64,000 bases of DNA from Maricaulaceae bacterium. Lineage in GTDB: Bacteria > Pseudomonadota > Alphaproteobacteria > Caulobacterales > Maricaulaceae. The stretch spans positions 248,001-312,000 of the forward strand of contig JAHCJP010000001.1 in the NCBI GenBank assembly GCA_026126205.1, given 5' to 3'. Positions 30,972 to 38,471 of this stretch are shown here, one piece after another. The notes under the pieces were generated by a model that worked only from the letters and a program-made list of their open reading frames with translations, did no database searches and was not told the DNA's origin. The position numbers and the translations under genes are program-made. How positions within the stretch are numbered: the stretch's first letter is position 1; each line of letters starts with the position of its first letter.

Positions 30972-33764
30972 TCACCCCCGGCGGCGGCGGGGTTTTTTCT
31001 GCGCCGCGGCGATCACGGGGGCGCGCAGGCGCTCATACAGCGCGAACAGATGCTCCACCCGCTCGCGGTCGCCCTCGAAGGGCTGTTTGCGATACAGCCG
31101 GTCCACCGCCCGGTCCAGCGCCTGGTGCGCGCGGCGCAGCGGGGCGGGCATTACGTCCGGGTCGTAAAGATCGGCCAGCGTCGCCTCGGGAAACGCCGCG
31201 CGCGCGTCCAGCACCGCCTGCCCCAGATCGTTCAGCCGCGCGCGGTCCGCGTCTTTCAGCTCCGGCCAGGGGAAGGTGTTGTAGACGATGCCGATGGAAT
31301 AGCGGTAATCGCTCTTCAGCCTGCCGCCGATCTCGCGCAGCCACGCCATGTGCATGGCGCTGGTCAGCACCGCGAAATGCCAGCGTTCGGCATCAAGCGC
31401 CACATTCATCAGATTGCTTGGGATGGTGGGCGGTTCAAGCCAACCGATGGGCGCATACTCCCGGCGTTCGGAGGTAACGCTCGGCAAAGCCAGAAATGGC
31501 GCTTCAGGGATCGTCGTAAAAGCGAAATCGCTCGGGAAGGCCGCCAAGTCGCGAGTCGCCTTTCGGGTGCTTTCGGAACGGTATTGTCTGACGGCTTTAA
31601 GCCGCTCAATGACAAACTCATGTTGCAATACGGGTAACGGAGCATTCCGCAGGGCCAAAATCCAACGATCTCCTCCGTTCAAAAATTCCTGCGCGCCGAT
31701 AAAAGGTCGAATGTAATCTGAAAGTTCCGGATGACGTTGCCGGAGAATTAGGCCCTCATCGAACTCAAATATCAGATGCCCTCCATCTATCGGTTGTGAC
31801 CCGAAGCGAACCACCGGCACATCGCAAATGGGCGTGCTTCGGCGCTCGATAACGATATGCCGGTCGGCCAGTCCGGAAGCGTCGATCAGATAGGGCGACA
31901 GCGCCGCGTGGCGGCTTTCATGCGGTTCGCCCTTGATGTCGTCGTAAGCGAACAGGCGCTTTTGCTCCGGTTCGTCCTCTCGCCGCGTCAGGCCGATGAC
32001 CACCACATGCACATGCGCCATGCCGCGCGCGTCGGACCCCCAGGCGAAGGTGCGGTGGGCGAAGGCGATTTCCAGCCGGTAACGGTCGAACAGCAGCGGC
32101 CATAGCTGGGCCACCTGTTCGCCTTGGGTGATGGAATTGGTGGCGACGAAGCCGATGCGCGCGGGCGCCCCGCGCCGCACATACTCCCCGGCCTTCAGGA
32201 ACCAGGCGCAGACATAATCCAGCGTGCCGCCGGACCCGCCCAGCGCCGCGATGCGGCGCACCTGCGCGCGCTGCACATCGCTTTGAAACTTCGCGCCGAT
32301 AAACGGCGGATTGCCGAGGATGAAGCTGCACTGTTCGGGCGGCAGCACATCGGCCCAGCCGGTCTCCAGCGCGTCGGCATGCACGATCACCGGCGATTTC
32401 TTCAGCGGAATGCGCGCGAAATGCCGCCCGAAGGCGGCGCTGAGCGCATTGTTCATGATGTGGTCCATCATCCACATCGCGGTTTCGGCGATGCGGGCCG
32501 GGAACTCCTCTATCTCGATGCCGTAGAACTGGTCGACGTCGATGCGCGACAATTGCGTCACGTCCATTTCCAGCGTTTCGTCGTCGCGTTCGCCCAGCGC
32601 GCGCAGGGCGTTCAGAATCTCCAGCTCCAACTGGCGCAGTTCCCGATAGGCGATGACGAGAAAATTGCCGCAGCCGCAGGCGGGGTCGAAAAAGCGCATC
32701 GCGGCCAGTTTTTCGTGCAGCGCCTTCAGGCGCTGGCGGCGCCCGGTCTTCAGGCCCCGGATATGCGCCAGTTCGGCCCGCAGATCGTCCAGAAACAGCG
32801 GCTCTATCACCTTCAGGATGTTCTTTTCGGTGGTGTAGTGGGCGCCCAGCTTGCGCCGCGCCGCCCGGTCCATCACCGACTGGAACAGGCTGCCGAAAAT
32901 GGCGGGGCTGATCTTCTCCCAGTTGAAGCCGCAGGCCTCCAGCAACTGGCCGCGCATTTTGGCGTCGAAGGCCGGAATGCGCAGGCGTTCGGCGAACAGG
33001 TCGCCATTGACGTAGGGAAACTGTGCCAGGTGGTCGGGCAGGGCCTTCTGCCGCTCGGCCTCCGGCCGGTTCAGCACCTCGAACATCTGGATCAGGAACG
33101 ATCCCGTATCCGCCCCGTCCTCGCGGGTCTCGCGCACCGCCTCCTCGAAGGCGCCGCGCGTCTCGAATATCCCGGTGGAGTCGGCGAACAGGCAGAACAG
33201 CAGGCGGACCAGAAAGCGTTCCAGGTCATGCCCGTCATAGCCGGCGTCTTTCAGCGAATCGTGCAGTTTTCCCAGCAGTTCGGCGGCCAGCACGTTGGCC
33301 GGGTCCTGATCGCGGAAGCTGCGCCGCTCCACCCCCATGATGAAGCCGAAGCGTTCGACATGGTGCGCAAGCTGGTCGAGGCGGAAGGACACGCCCTCGC
33401 CGGTTTCCAGATCGGTCAGGTCGAAGGTCTGGAAATCGCTGACCAGCAGATAGCGCGGCAGTTCCGGCTCTTTCAGGCCGGGGAAATATTCCAGCGCCTG
33501 CGTGCGGGCGCGCTTCAGGTCGCGGCCGGCGCTTTTCTGCTCGACCAGCAGCACGCCCTTCCAGAACAGGTCTATGAAGCCGCGCCGGTCGCCCAGCAGC
33601 TTCACCGGATGCTCGAAACTGGCGACGCGGCGGCGGCTGACGCCAAAGACGCCGAAGAAGGCGTCGTAGAAGGACTGGGTCTCGCCCTTTTCGTAGCGAG
33701 CGTCCTTCCAGTCCTCCGCGAAGGCGGCGGCGCGGGCGCGGATTTCGTTCCAGCTCAGTCGCAT
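30972..33764 (-). CDS. MmeI-like (type IIL) fused DNA methyltransferase/restriction enzyme
   Basis: 930 residues, the usual size of single-chain type IIL enzymes, in which nuclease, methyltransferase and specificity are fused. N-terminal PD-(D/E)xK-like nuclease region: GFIDLFWKGVLLVEQKS, with E-x-K near residue 75. Helical linker to about 330. Adenine-methyltransferase motif I DPACGCGNFLVIAY near 358 and motif IV GNPPFIGAK near 484. A target-recognition region covers about 600-800, and a C-terminal helical domain ends RRRRG. ATG 33762-33764 is chosen because the nuclease domain begins there; the upstream open frame runs through repeat DNA. There is no separate R, M or S gene. The stretch 31561-31800 (residues about 655-734) is far less GC-rich than the rest. 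The frame is intact, so it is probably functional. Confidence 0.88.
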   Translation of the reverse strand: MRLSWNEIRARAAAFAEDWKDARYEKGETQSFYDAFFGVFGVSRRRVASFEHPVKLLGDRRGFIDLFWKGVLLVEQKSAGRDLKRARTQALEYFPGLKEPELPRYLLVSDFQTFDLTDLETGEGVSFRLDQLAHHVERFGFIMGVERRSFRDQDPANVLAAELLGKLHDSLKDAGYDGHDLERFLVRLLFCLFADSTGIFETRGAFEEAVRETREDGADTGSFLIQMFEVLNRPEAERQKALPDHLAQFPYVNGDLFAERLRIPAFDAKMRGQLLEACGFNWEKISPAIFGSLFQSVMDRAARRKLGAHYTTEKNILKVIEPLFLDDLRAELAHIRGLKTGRRQRLKALHEKLAAMRFFDPACGCGNFLVIAYRELRQLELEILNALRALGERDDETLEMDVTQLSRIDVDQFYGIEIEEFPARIAETAMWMMDHIMNNALSAAFGRHFARIPLKKSPVIVHADALETGWADVLPPEQCSFILGNPPFIGAKFQSDVQRAQVRRIAALGGSGGTLDYVCAWFLKAGEYVRRGAPARIGFVATNSITQGEQVAQLWPLLFDRYRLEIAFAHRTFAWGSDARGMAHVHVVVIGLTRREDEPEQKRLFAYDDIKGEPHESRHAALSPYLIDASGLADRHIVIERRSTPICDVPVVRFGSQPIDGGHLIFEFDEGLILRQRHPELSDYIRPFIGAQEFLNGGDRWILALRNAPLPVLQHEFVIERLKAVRQYRSESTRKATRDLAAFPSDFAFTTIPEAPFLALPSVTSERREYAPIGWLEPPTIPSNLMNVALDAERWHFAVLTSAMHMAWLREIGGRLKSDYRYSIGIVYNTFPWPELKDADRARLNDLGQAVLDARAAFPEATLADLYDPDVMPAPLRRAHQALDRAVDRLYRKQPFEGDRERVEHLFALYERLRAPVIAAAQKKPRRRRG

Positions 33765-34135
33765 GCGCTTCAATGCCTCGCGGATTCGGTGAACGCAATC
33801 ATAACCCCGCCGCCGGGGGGTGGGGACAAGTCCGAGGGGCGCTCTGTCATCGCCATTCCGGGCGCGCTGACCGGCGGTCCGCTTGAAATCCCTTCCACCG
33901 CCCTCCGGCCGACCCCCGAAGAGCGCGGGCATTGACGCGTCCCACCCTCCCCCGGCGTGGGGAGGGTCGGGCCTCCGGACGCAAGGCCGGAGGACCGGGG
34001 TGGGGGGATATTTCCGTTTGCGCCATTCACCCCCCACCCCGCTCAGGGCGGCTGCGCCGCCCTTCACGACCCTCCCCGCGCCGGGGGAGGGTGGGAAGGA
34101 GACGGGGATGGCGCGCTCAGGCCGCCAGACAGCCC
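33765..34135. other. 371-bp intergenic region with repeats
   Basis: No gene is supported. 33765-33930 contains the restriction-modification gene's upstream region and a partial match (CATTCCGGGCGCGC near 33851) to the repeat found on its other side. 33940-34096 is a strong fold-back repeat, listed separately. Open frames crossing here have repeat-derived, proline-rich translations. Confidence 0.7.
33940..34096. repeat. Fold-back repeat with nearly perfect 30-base arms
   Basis: The arm at 33940-33969 (starting TCCCACCCTCCC) and the arm at 34067-34096 (ending GGGAGGGTGGGA) are inverted copies with a single mismatch. A second inner pair, CCGGGGTGGGGGG near 33995 against CACCCCCCACCCCG near 34028, extends the hairpin. 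The centre holds the GC-poorer ATATTTCCGTTTG. Such MITE-like hairpins are common between genes in GC-rich alphaproteobacteria. No coding capacity. Confidence 0.8.
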
Positions 34136-34534
34136 TCAGCCCCGCCGGGCGCGGGTGCGCCAGTTCCAGATGTGCACGCCGGCCAGCGTCAGGGCGCCGG
34201 CGACGGTCAGCGGCGTCTCCCACTCATGCTGCGGCCAGCCGAGCACGCCGAGCGCCAGCATCGCGACGCCCGCCGCCGCCAGCGCCGCAAGACCCCAGGG
34301 CCGCCGCCCGCCATGGCGGAAATGCCGCGCCAGCGCCAGCGCCGACACCGGCGCCGCCAGCACCACGAAGGCGGCGTGGATCCATTCCGCCCCGGCCAGC
34401 AGCGCCAGCAGCGGGCTGAACGCCGCCAGCACCGGCAGCGCCAGGCAATGCACCAGGCACAGGCCGGACAGCGTGATCGCCGAGGCGTCGAAAAGCCGGG
34501 GCGTTTCGGCGGGCGGGGTGTGCGGCGCGGTCAT
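34136..34534 (-). CDS. MerC-family membrane protein
   Basis: 132 residues with four hydrophobic segments and the family hallmark GLCLVHCLALP near residue 27, a Cys-x-x-x-Cys pair in the first membrane helix. MerC proteins were first described as mercury transporters; many chromosomal homologues have no known metal. No merR, merA or merT is nearby. Instead, the gene starts 40 bp from a 21-bp Zur-like palindrome and is divergent from a zinc-starvation-type operon. That makes a role in zinc or another divalent metal more likely than mercury. This metal assignment is inferred from context only. Confidence 0.8.
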   Translation of the reverse strand: MTAPHTPPAETPRLFDASAITLSGLCLVHCLALPVLAAFSPLLALLAGAEWIHAAFVVLAAPVSALALARHFRHGGRRPWGLAALAAAGVAMLALGVLGWPQHEWETPLTVAGALTLAGVHIWNWRTRARRG

Positions 34535-34574
34535 GGCGGGCCTTTCCGGGGCTGATGGCGGGGCGGGGCGCTTG

Positions 34575-34595
34575 AAATGTTATAGTATAACATTT
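34575..34595. promoter_or_regulatory. Putative Zur operator in a divergent promoter region
   Basis: Perfect 21-bp inverted repeat: AAATGTTATA, a central G, then TATAACATTT. The GTTATA-n-TATAAC core is the known form of Zur (zinc uptake regulator) sites in proteobacteria. It stands out as almost pure A/T in very GC-rich DNA. The embedded TATAGT/TATACT on the two strands could be the -10 elements of both divergent promoters, so bound Zur-zinc would block both. It lies 40 bp upstream of the MerC-family gene and 105 bp upstream of the DUF2796 gene. Confidence 0.85.
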
Positions 34596-34656
34596 ATGAG
34601 AGAGCACATCGCGGCGCAAGCGCGGATTCGCCCCGCCGCCGCCGCAATGTGCTGTC

Positions 34657-34681
34657 AAACGCCTCGCCCGGCGGGGCGTTT
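34657..34681 (+). other. Leader hairpin before the zinc operon
   Basis: An 11-bp stem, AAACGCCTCGC (34657-34667) with GCGGGGCGTTT (34671-34681), including one G-T pair, and loop CCG. It lies between the Zur-like box and the start at 34701, in the predicted 5' leader. Only three T residues end the stem, so termination would be weak. It may stabilise the message or be incidental. Confidence 0.4.
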
Positions 34682-34700
34682 CGGGATATGGAGCCTGCCC

Positions 34701-35426
34701 ATGCGTCACCTGTTTTCCGCCGCCGTCTCCGCCCTGGCGCTGGCCGCCCCCGCCGCCGCGTCGCACCCCGGCCATCCCGCGCCCGGCGAGGCCGCGCGCC
34801 CCGATCTCGGCCCGCATATCCACGGCGTCGGCTATCTGGCCGCGGCGCTGGACGGCGGGATGCTGGTGGTCGAATTCCAGGCCCCGGGCGGAGACCTGTT
34901 CGGGATCGAACGCGAACCGCGCGACGGCGACGAGCGCGCCGCGGCGGCGGCGGTTCTGGAGCAGGTGCGTTCCGGCGCCCTGTTCGCCCCGGCCGCGGCG
35001 GCGGGCTGCGAACTGGTTTCAGCGGAGGTCTCGGCGCCGTTCCTCGGCGACTCGATCGGCCCGGCGCCCGGGACTGAAATCCCGGATCACGATCATTCTC
35101 ACGGCGGTCATCACGGGCATGACCACGGTGAGGCGGCGGAAGAGCGGCCGCAACAGGATCATGGGTATGCCCAGAGTGGACGGGAAGGGGATGAACAGGG
35201 GGGTCAAGAGAGGAGTCACGAGGCGCATCGCCATGGCGGCGGCTATTCCGACCTGTTCGTGGAATGGACTTACGCCTGCGCCGCGCCGGCGCGGTTAAAC
35301 CAGATTGAGGCCATTCTCTTTCAAAGCTTTGACGGGCTTGCCAGAATCGAGGCTGCTTTCATCGGTCCACAGGGCCAGCGCGCCGCCAGTCTCAGCCCGC
35401 GGAACCCGCGTTTCGATGTCCGCTGA
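34701..35426 (+). CDS. DUF2796 / ZrgA-like zinc-binding periplasmic protein
   Basis: 241 residues. Signal peptide MRHLFSAAVSALALAAPAAAS. The mature protein begins SHPGHPAPG and has PHIHGVGYLAAALDGGMLVV, typical of DUF2796 (Pseudomonas PA4063, Vibrio ZrgA). A His-rich loop occupies about residues 130-180 (HDHSHGGHHGHDHG, then scattered His), fitting zinc capture. The C-terminal part is VEWTYACAAPARL and ALFQSF-like (AILFQSFDGLARIEAAFIGP). ATG 34701 is chosen for the signal peptide, although an in-frame ATG at 34596 touches the operator. First gene of a five-gene operon; overlaps the ABC ATPase gene by 11 bp. Confidence 0.88.
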   Translation: MRHLFSAAVSALALAAPAAASHPGHPAPGEAARPDLGPHIHGVGYLAAALDGGMLVVEFQAPGGDLFGIEREPRDGDERAAAAAVLEQVRSGALFAPAAAAGCELVSAEVSAPFLGDSIGPAPGTEIPDHDHSHGGHHGHDHGEAAEERPQQDHGYAQSGREGDEQGGQERSHEAHRHGGGYSDLFVEWTYACAAPARLNQIEAILFQSFDGLARIEAAFIGPQGQRAASLSPRNPRFDVR

Positions 35427-36132
35427 GCCGCCCGCGCCCGCCGTGGTTATCCGCGATCTGCGCTTTGCGTGGGAGCGCGGCGGGCCGCCGCTGCTCGACA
35501 TCCCGGAATTTGTTGTGGGGGCAGGCGAACGCGTGTTCCTGCGCGGGCCCAGCGGGGCGGGAAAAAGCACGCTGCTCGGCCTGATCGCCGGGGTGTTATC
35601 CCCCGGTTCCGGCTCGGTCTCGGTGCTCGGCCGGGCGGTTTCGGACCTCGGCCCGGCGCGGCGCGACCAGGTGCGCGCGGACAATATCGGCGTTATTTTT
35701 CAACTGTTTAACCTGTTGCCTTACCTCAGTGTTCTGGCCAATGTGACGCTGCCCTGCCGCTTCTCCGCCGCCCGCGCCGCCCGCGCCGGGGACGTGGAGG
35801 CCGAGGCGCGCAGGCTTTTGAAACGGCTGGGCTTTTCCGATCCGGCGCTGCTGGCGGCGAAGGCCGCGGAGCTCAGCGTCGGCCAGCAGCAGCGCGTCGC
35901 CGCCGCCCGCGCCCTCATCGGTAGTCCCGGCCTGATCATCGCCGACGAGCCGACCTCCGCCCTCGACGCCGATTCCAGAAACGCCTTTATTTCCCTGCTG
36001 ATAGAGGAGTGCGAAGCCTCCGGCGCCGCGCTGTTGTTCGTCAGCCATGACGCGGGGTTATCCGCGCATTTCGACCGCGCCGAGGACCTGACCCGCCTTA
36101 ACCGCGCCGAGCGCACGGGGAGGGCGGCCTGA
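35416..36132 (+). CDS. ABC transporter ATP-binding protein (LolD/MacB-like) of the zinc operon
   Basis: 238 residues. Walker A GPSGAGKST near 46, Q-loop FQLFNLLPYLSVLANV near 98, signature LSVGQQQRVAAARAL near 156, Walker B GLIIADEPTSALD near 174, and switch His in LFVSHD. It groups with LolD/MacB-type ATPases that pair with FtsX-fold permeases, as encoded next. The start at 35416 overlaps the preceding gene; upstream codons belong to that gene in another frame. The stop and the next start share one base (TGATG at 36130-36134). By analogy with PA4064, it should power zinc-related transport or envelope remodelling rather than a classical ZnuC importer. Confidence 0.9.
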   Translation: MSAEPPAPAVVIRDLRFAWERGGPPLLDIPEFVVGAGERVFLRGPSGAGKSTLLGLIAGVLSPGSGSVSVLGRAVSDLGPARRDQVRADNIGVIFQLFNLLPYLSVLANVTLPCRFSAARAARAGDVEAEARRLLKRLGFSDPALLAAKAAELSVGQQQRVAAARALIGSPGLIIADEPTSALDADSRNAFISLLIEECEASGAALLFVSHDAGLSAHFDRAEDLTRLNRAERTGRAA

Positions 36133-37400
36133 TGCGTTTTCCCGTGCTGGGCCTTGCGATTCGCAGCGCGCTGAACCGGCGCGTCACCGCCGCGCTGACC
36201 ATGCTGGCCGTGGCGCTCAGCGTGGCGCTTTTTCTCGGGGTGGAGAAAATCCGCGCCGGCGCCAAGGCCAGTTTCGAGAGCACCATATCCGGAACCGACC
36301 TTATCGTCGGCGCGCGCTCAGGCCCGGTAAACCTTTTGCTGTATTCGGTTTTTCGCCTCGGCGACCCGACGGCGAACATCAGCTGGGAGAGCTATCAGCT
36401 GATCGCCCGCCAGCCGGGCGTGGCCTGGACTGTCCCCCTATCTTTGGGCGATTCCCACCAGGGCTATCGGGTGATGGGAACCGACGCAGGCTATTTCGAG
36501 CACTATCGCTATGGCCGCCGCCAGCCGCTGGAATTCGCGCAAGGCCATGCTTTCGAAGACGTTTTCGAGGCGGTCCTCGGCGCCGAGGCGGCGCGGGCGC
36601 TGGGTTATTCGCTGGGTGACGAAATCACTGTCGCCCACGGCCTCGGGCGCGTCAGCTTCGCCGAGCACCGCGAAAATCCCTTTACTGTGGTGGGAATCCT
36701 GCGCCCCACCGGCACGCCGGTCGACCGCACTGTGCATGTGCCGCTGGAGGGGATCGAGGCCATCCATATCGGCTGGGAGACCGGGGCGCGCTCGCCGCTG
36801 GCCGGGACCCTCAGCGAAGAGGAAATCCGCGCCCGCGACCTGACGCCGGATCAGATCACCGCCTTCCTGATCGGCCTCGACAGCCCGGTCGCCGCCCTGC
36901 GCCTGCAGCGCAGCATCAACACCTATCCGGGCGAGGCGCTGAGCGCGATCATGCCTGGCGTGGCGCTGGCGCAGCTATGGAGCGTGATCGGCGTCGCCGA
37001 GCGCACGCTGATCGCGGTTTCGGCCTTCGTGGTGCTGGTGGGGCTGACGACGGTGCTGATCAGCATCCTGACCAGCCTCAACGAACGGCGGCGGGAAATG
37101 GCGATCCTGCGCTCGCTGGGCGCGCGGCCCTGGCATATTTTCGCGCTGCTGGTGGCCGAGGCGGCGTTCCTGGCCTTCATCGGCGCGCTGGCCGGGGCGG
37201 CGCTGGTCTATGGCGGGCTGGCAGCCGCCGCGCCGCTGATGCAGGCGCGTTTCGGCGTCATGCTTACCGGCCTTGGTCCGGGCGCATTCGATCTCTATGT
37301 GATTGGCGGCGTGACGCTGGCCGCGGCGCTGATGGGCCTCGGCCCCGCCTGGCAGGCGTTCCGCAATTCGCTGGCCGACGGGCTGTCGATCCGTCTCTAG
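36132..37400 (+). CDS. FtsX-like ABC permease of the zinc operon
   Basis: 422 residues. One N-terminal membrane helix (TAALTMLAVALSVALFLGV), then a periplasmic domain of about 230 residues (IVGARSGPVNLLLYSVFRLG, 20 residues near 58; GTPVDRTVHVPLEGIEAIH), then three C-terminal helices (LIAVSAFVVLVGLTTVLISI; LLVAEAAFLAFIGALAGAAL; LYVIGGVTLAAALMGLGPAW). This is the MacB/FtsX topology. It matches the PA4065 position in the Pseudomonas zinc-starvation operon. Permeases of this fold usually do mechanical work in the periplasm rather than form an ion channel, so direct zinc import is uncertain. Confidence 0.88.
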   Translation: MRFPVLGLAIRSALNRRVTAALTMLAVALSVALFLGVEKIRAGAKASFESTISGTDLIVGARSGPVNLLLYSVFRLGDPTANISWESYQLIARQPGVAWTVPLSLGDSHQGYRVMGTDAGYFEHYRYGRRQPLEFAQGHAFEDVFEAVLGAEAARALGYSLGDEITVAHGLGRVSFAEHRENPFTVVGILRPTGTPVDRTVHVPLEGIEAIHIGWETGARSPLAGTLSEEEIRARDLTPDQITAFLIGLDSPVAALRLQRSINTYPGEALSAIMPGVALAQLWSVIGVAERTLIAVSAFVVLVGLTTVLISILTSLNERRREMAILRSLGARPWHIFALLVAEAAFLAFIGALAGAALVYGGLAAAAPLMQARFGVMLTGLGPGAFDLYVIGGVTLAAALMGLGPAWQAFRNSLADGLSIRL

Positions 37401-37411
37401 AAGGTGATGCG

Positions 37412-37927
37412 ATGCATAAATTTTTTGCCATTATCGCTCTGATACTTCTTGCATTTCCATCTGCATCGTTCGCCCAGAATGACACCGTGGCGGAAGTGGT
37501 CATGTGGGAAGACCTGCTGCCCGAAGGCGAGCTGGAGCGGCTGGAGCGGCTGATGGCGCAGATGCAGTACAGCACGCTGCTCAGCCATTTCGGCGACCAG
37601 CAGTCGCCGCAGATCGGCACTTTCAACGTCGTTGAGGAACTGAACGGCCGCCGCATCCGCATGCCCGGCTTCGTGCTGCCGCTGGATCTGGAGGCGGGCA
37701 GCGTGCGCGAATTCCTCCTGGTGCCGTATTTCGGCGCCTGCGTGCATGTGCCGCCGCCGCCGCCGAACCAGATCGTTTATGTGCGCTCCGAAACCCCGTT
37801 GCGGGTGGAGGAGCTGTGGGAGCCGGTATGGGTGGAGGGCGTGATGAGCACCGAGCGGCACATGAACGAGCTGGGCGACGCCGCCTACACCCTGGCCCTG
37901 TCGTCCTTCGAACGCTACCGCTACTGA
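37412..37927 (+). CDS. DUF3299 exported protein, copy 1
   Basis: 171 residues. Signal peptide MHKFFAIIALILLAFPSASFA. Mature features: VVMWEDLLPEGELERL, IGTFNVVEELNGRRIRMPGFVLP, and the strongest family motif LVPYFGACVHVPPPPPNQI (near residue 110) with a Cys and His side by side, suited to metal binding. PA4066 of Pseudomonas, last gene of the zinc operon, belongs to this family. A ribosome site AAGGTGATG precedes the start. It is followed 4 bp later by a paralogue. The first codons (AAATTTTTTGCC) are unusually A/T rich. Confidence 0.87.
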   Translation: MHKFFAIIALILLAFPSASFAQNDTVAEVVMWEDLLPEGELERLERLMAQMQYSTLLSHFGDQQSPQIGTFNVVEELNGRRIRMPGFVLPLDLEAGSVREFLLVPYFGACVHVPPPPPNQIVYVRSETPLRVEELWEPVWVEGVMSTERHMNELGDAAYTLALSSFERYRY

Positions 37928-37931
37928 CCCG

Positions 37932-38471
37932 ATGACGCGGCTGTTCGCTATCCTGGCTGTACTGGCGCTGGCCGCGCCCGCCGCGGCGCAGGCGCCGCGC
38001 GATCTCGACTGGAACGAGATGATGCCGCCGGGCGAAGTGGAGGAGCTGCAGCGCCAGCGCATGGCCCAGATGCTGGAGATGATGGGATCCGGGAACACCA
38101 CGCCGATGCTGGGCCACAGCCCCTATGACGAACCGCAGCTGTCGATGGCCGATCTGCAGGTCGGCACCTTCAACGTCGTCGAGGCGCTGGACGGCGCGCG
38201 GGTGCGCCTGGGCGGCTATGTGGTGCCGCTGGACTTTGCGGCCGGACGGGTAAGCCGCTTCCTGTTGGTGCCGTATTTCGGCGCCTGCATCCATGTGCCG
38301 CCGCCGCCGCCGAACCAGATGGTGTATGTGGAGAGCAGTGAGGCGTTTGAACTGCCCTCGCTGTCCGCCGCCATGCGCGTGGAGGGCGTGCTGCGCGCCG
38401 AACGCCATTACGGCGATCTCGGCGCAGCGGCCTATACGATGACGCTGGAGCGGATTGAGCGCATCCGCTAA
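37932..38471 (+). CDS. DUF3299 exported protein, copy 2
   Basis: 179 residues. Signal peptide MTRLFAILAVLALAAPAAAQ. It shares with copy 1 the layout DLDWNEMMPPGEVEELQ, VGTFNVVEALDGARVRLGGY and LLVPYFGACIHVPPPPPNQM, and a C-terminus YTMTLERIERIR against YTLALSSFERYRY. The two are tandem duplicates that have diverged outside the core motif. It ends the Zur-type operon and overlaps the convergent cytochrome gene by 4 bp. Family function is unknown; co-occurrence with zinc-regulated genes is the main clue. Confidence 0.87.
   Translation: MTRLFAILAVLALAAPAAAQAPRDLDWNEMMPPGEVEELQRQRMAQMLEMMGSGNTTPMLGHSPYDEPQLSMADLQVGTFNVVEALDGARVRLGGYVVPLDFAAGRVSRFLLVPYFGACIHVPPPPPNQMVYVESSEAFELPSLSAAMRVEGVLRAERHYGDLGAAAYTMTLERIERIR

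Noticed and set aside
33940..34096. Insertion sequence end or CRISPR-like repeat
   Set aside because: There is one inverted pair only, no spacers, no transposase and no clear target duplication; better described as a fold-back repeat.
33770..34223. Possible N-terminal extension of the restriction-modification protein or a small gene upstream
   Set aside because: The translation comes from repeat DNA (Pro/Gly/Arg rich) and lacks family similarity; the nuclease domain begins at the ATG at 33764.
34596..34700. An in-frame upstream ATG for the DUF2796 protein, directly after the Zur-like box
   Set aside because: It would put 35 non-signal residues ahead of a clear signal peptide and place the start codon against the operator/promoter, leaving no room for a leader.
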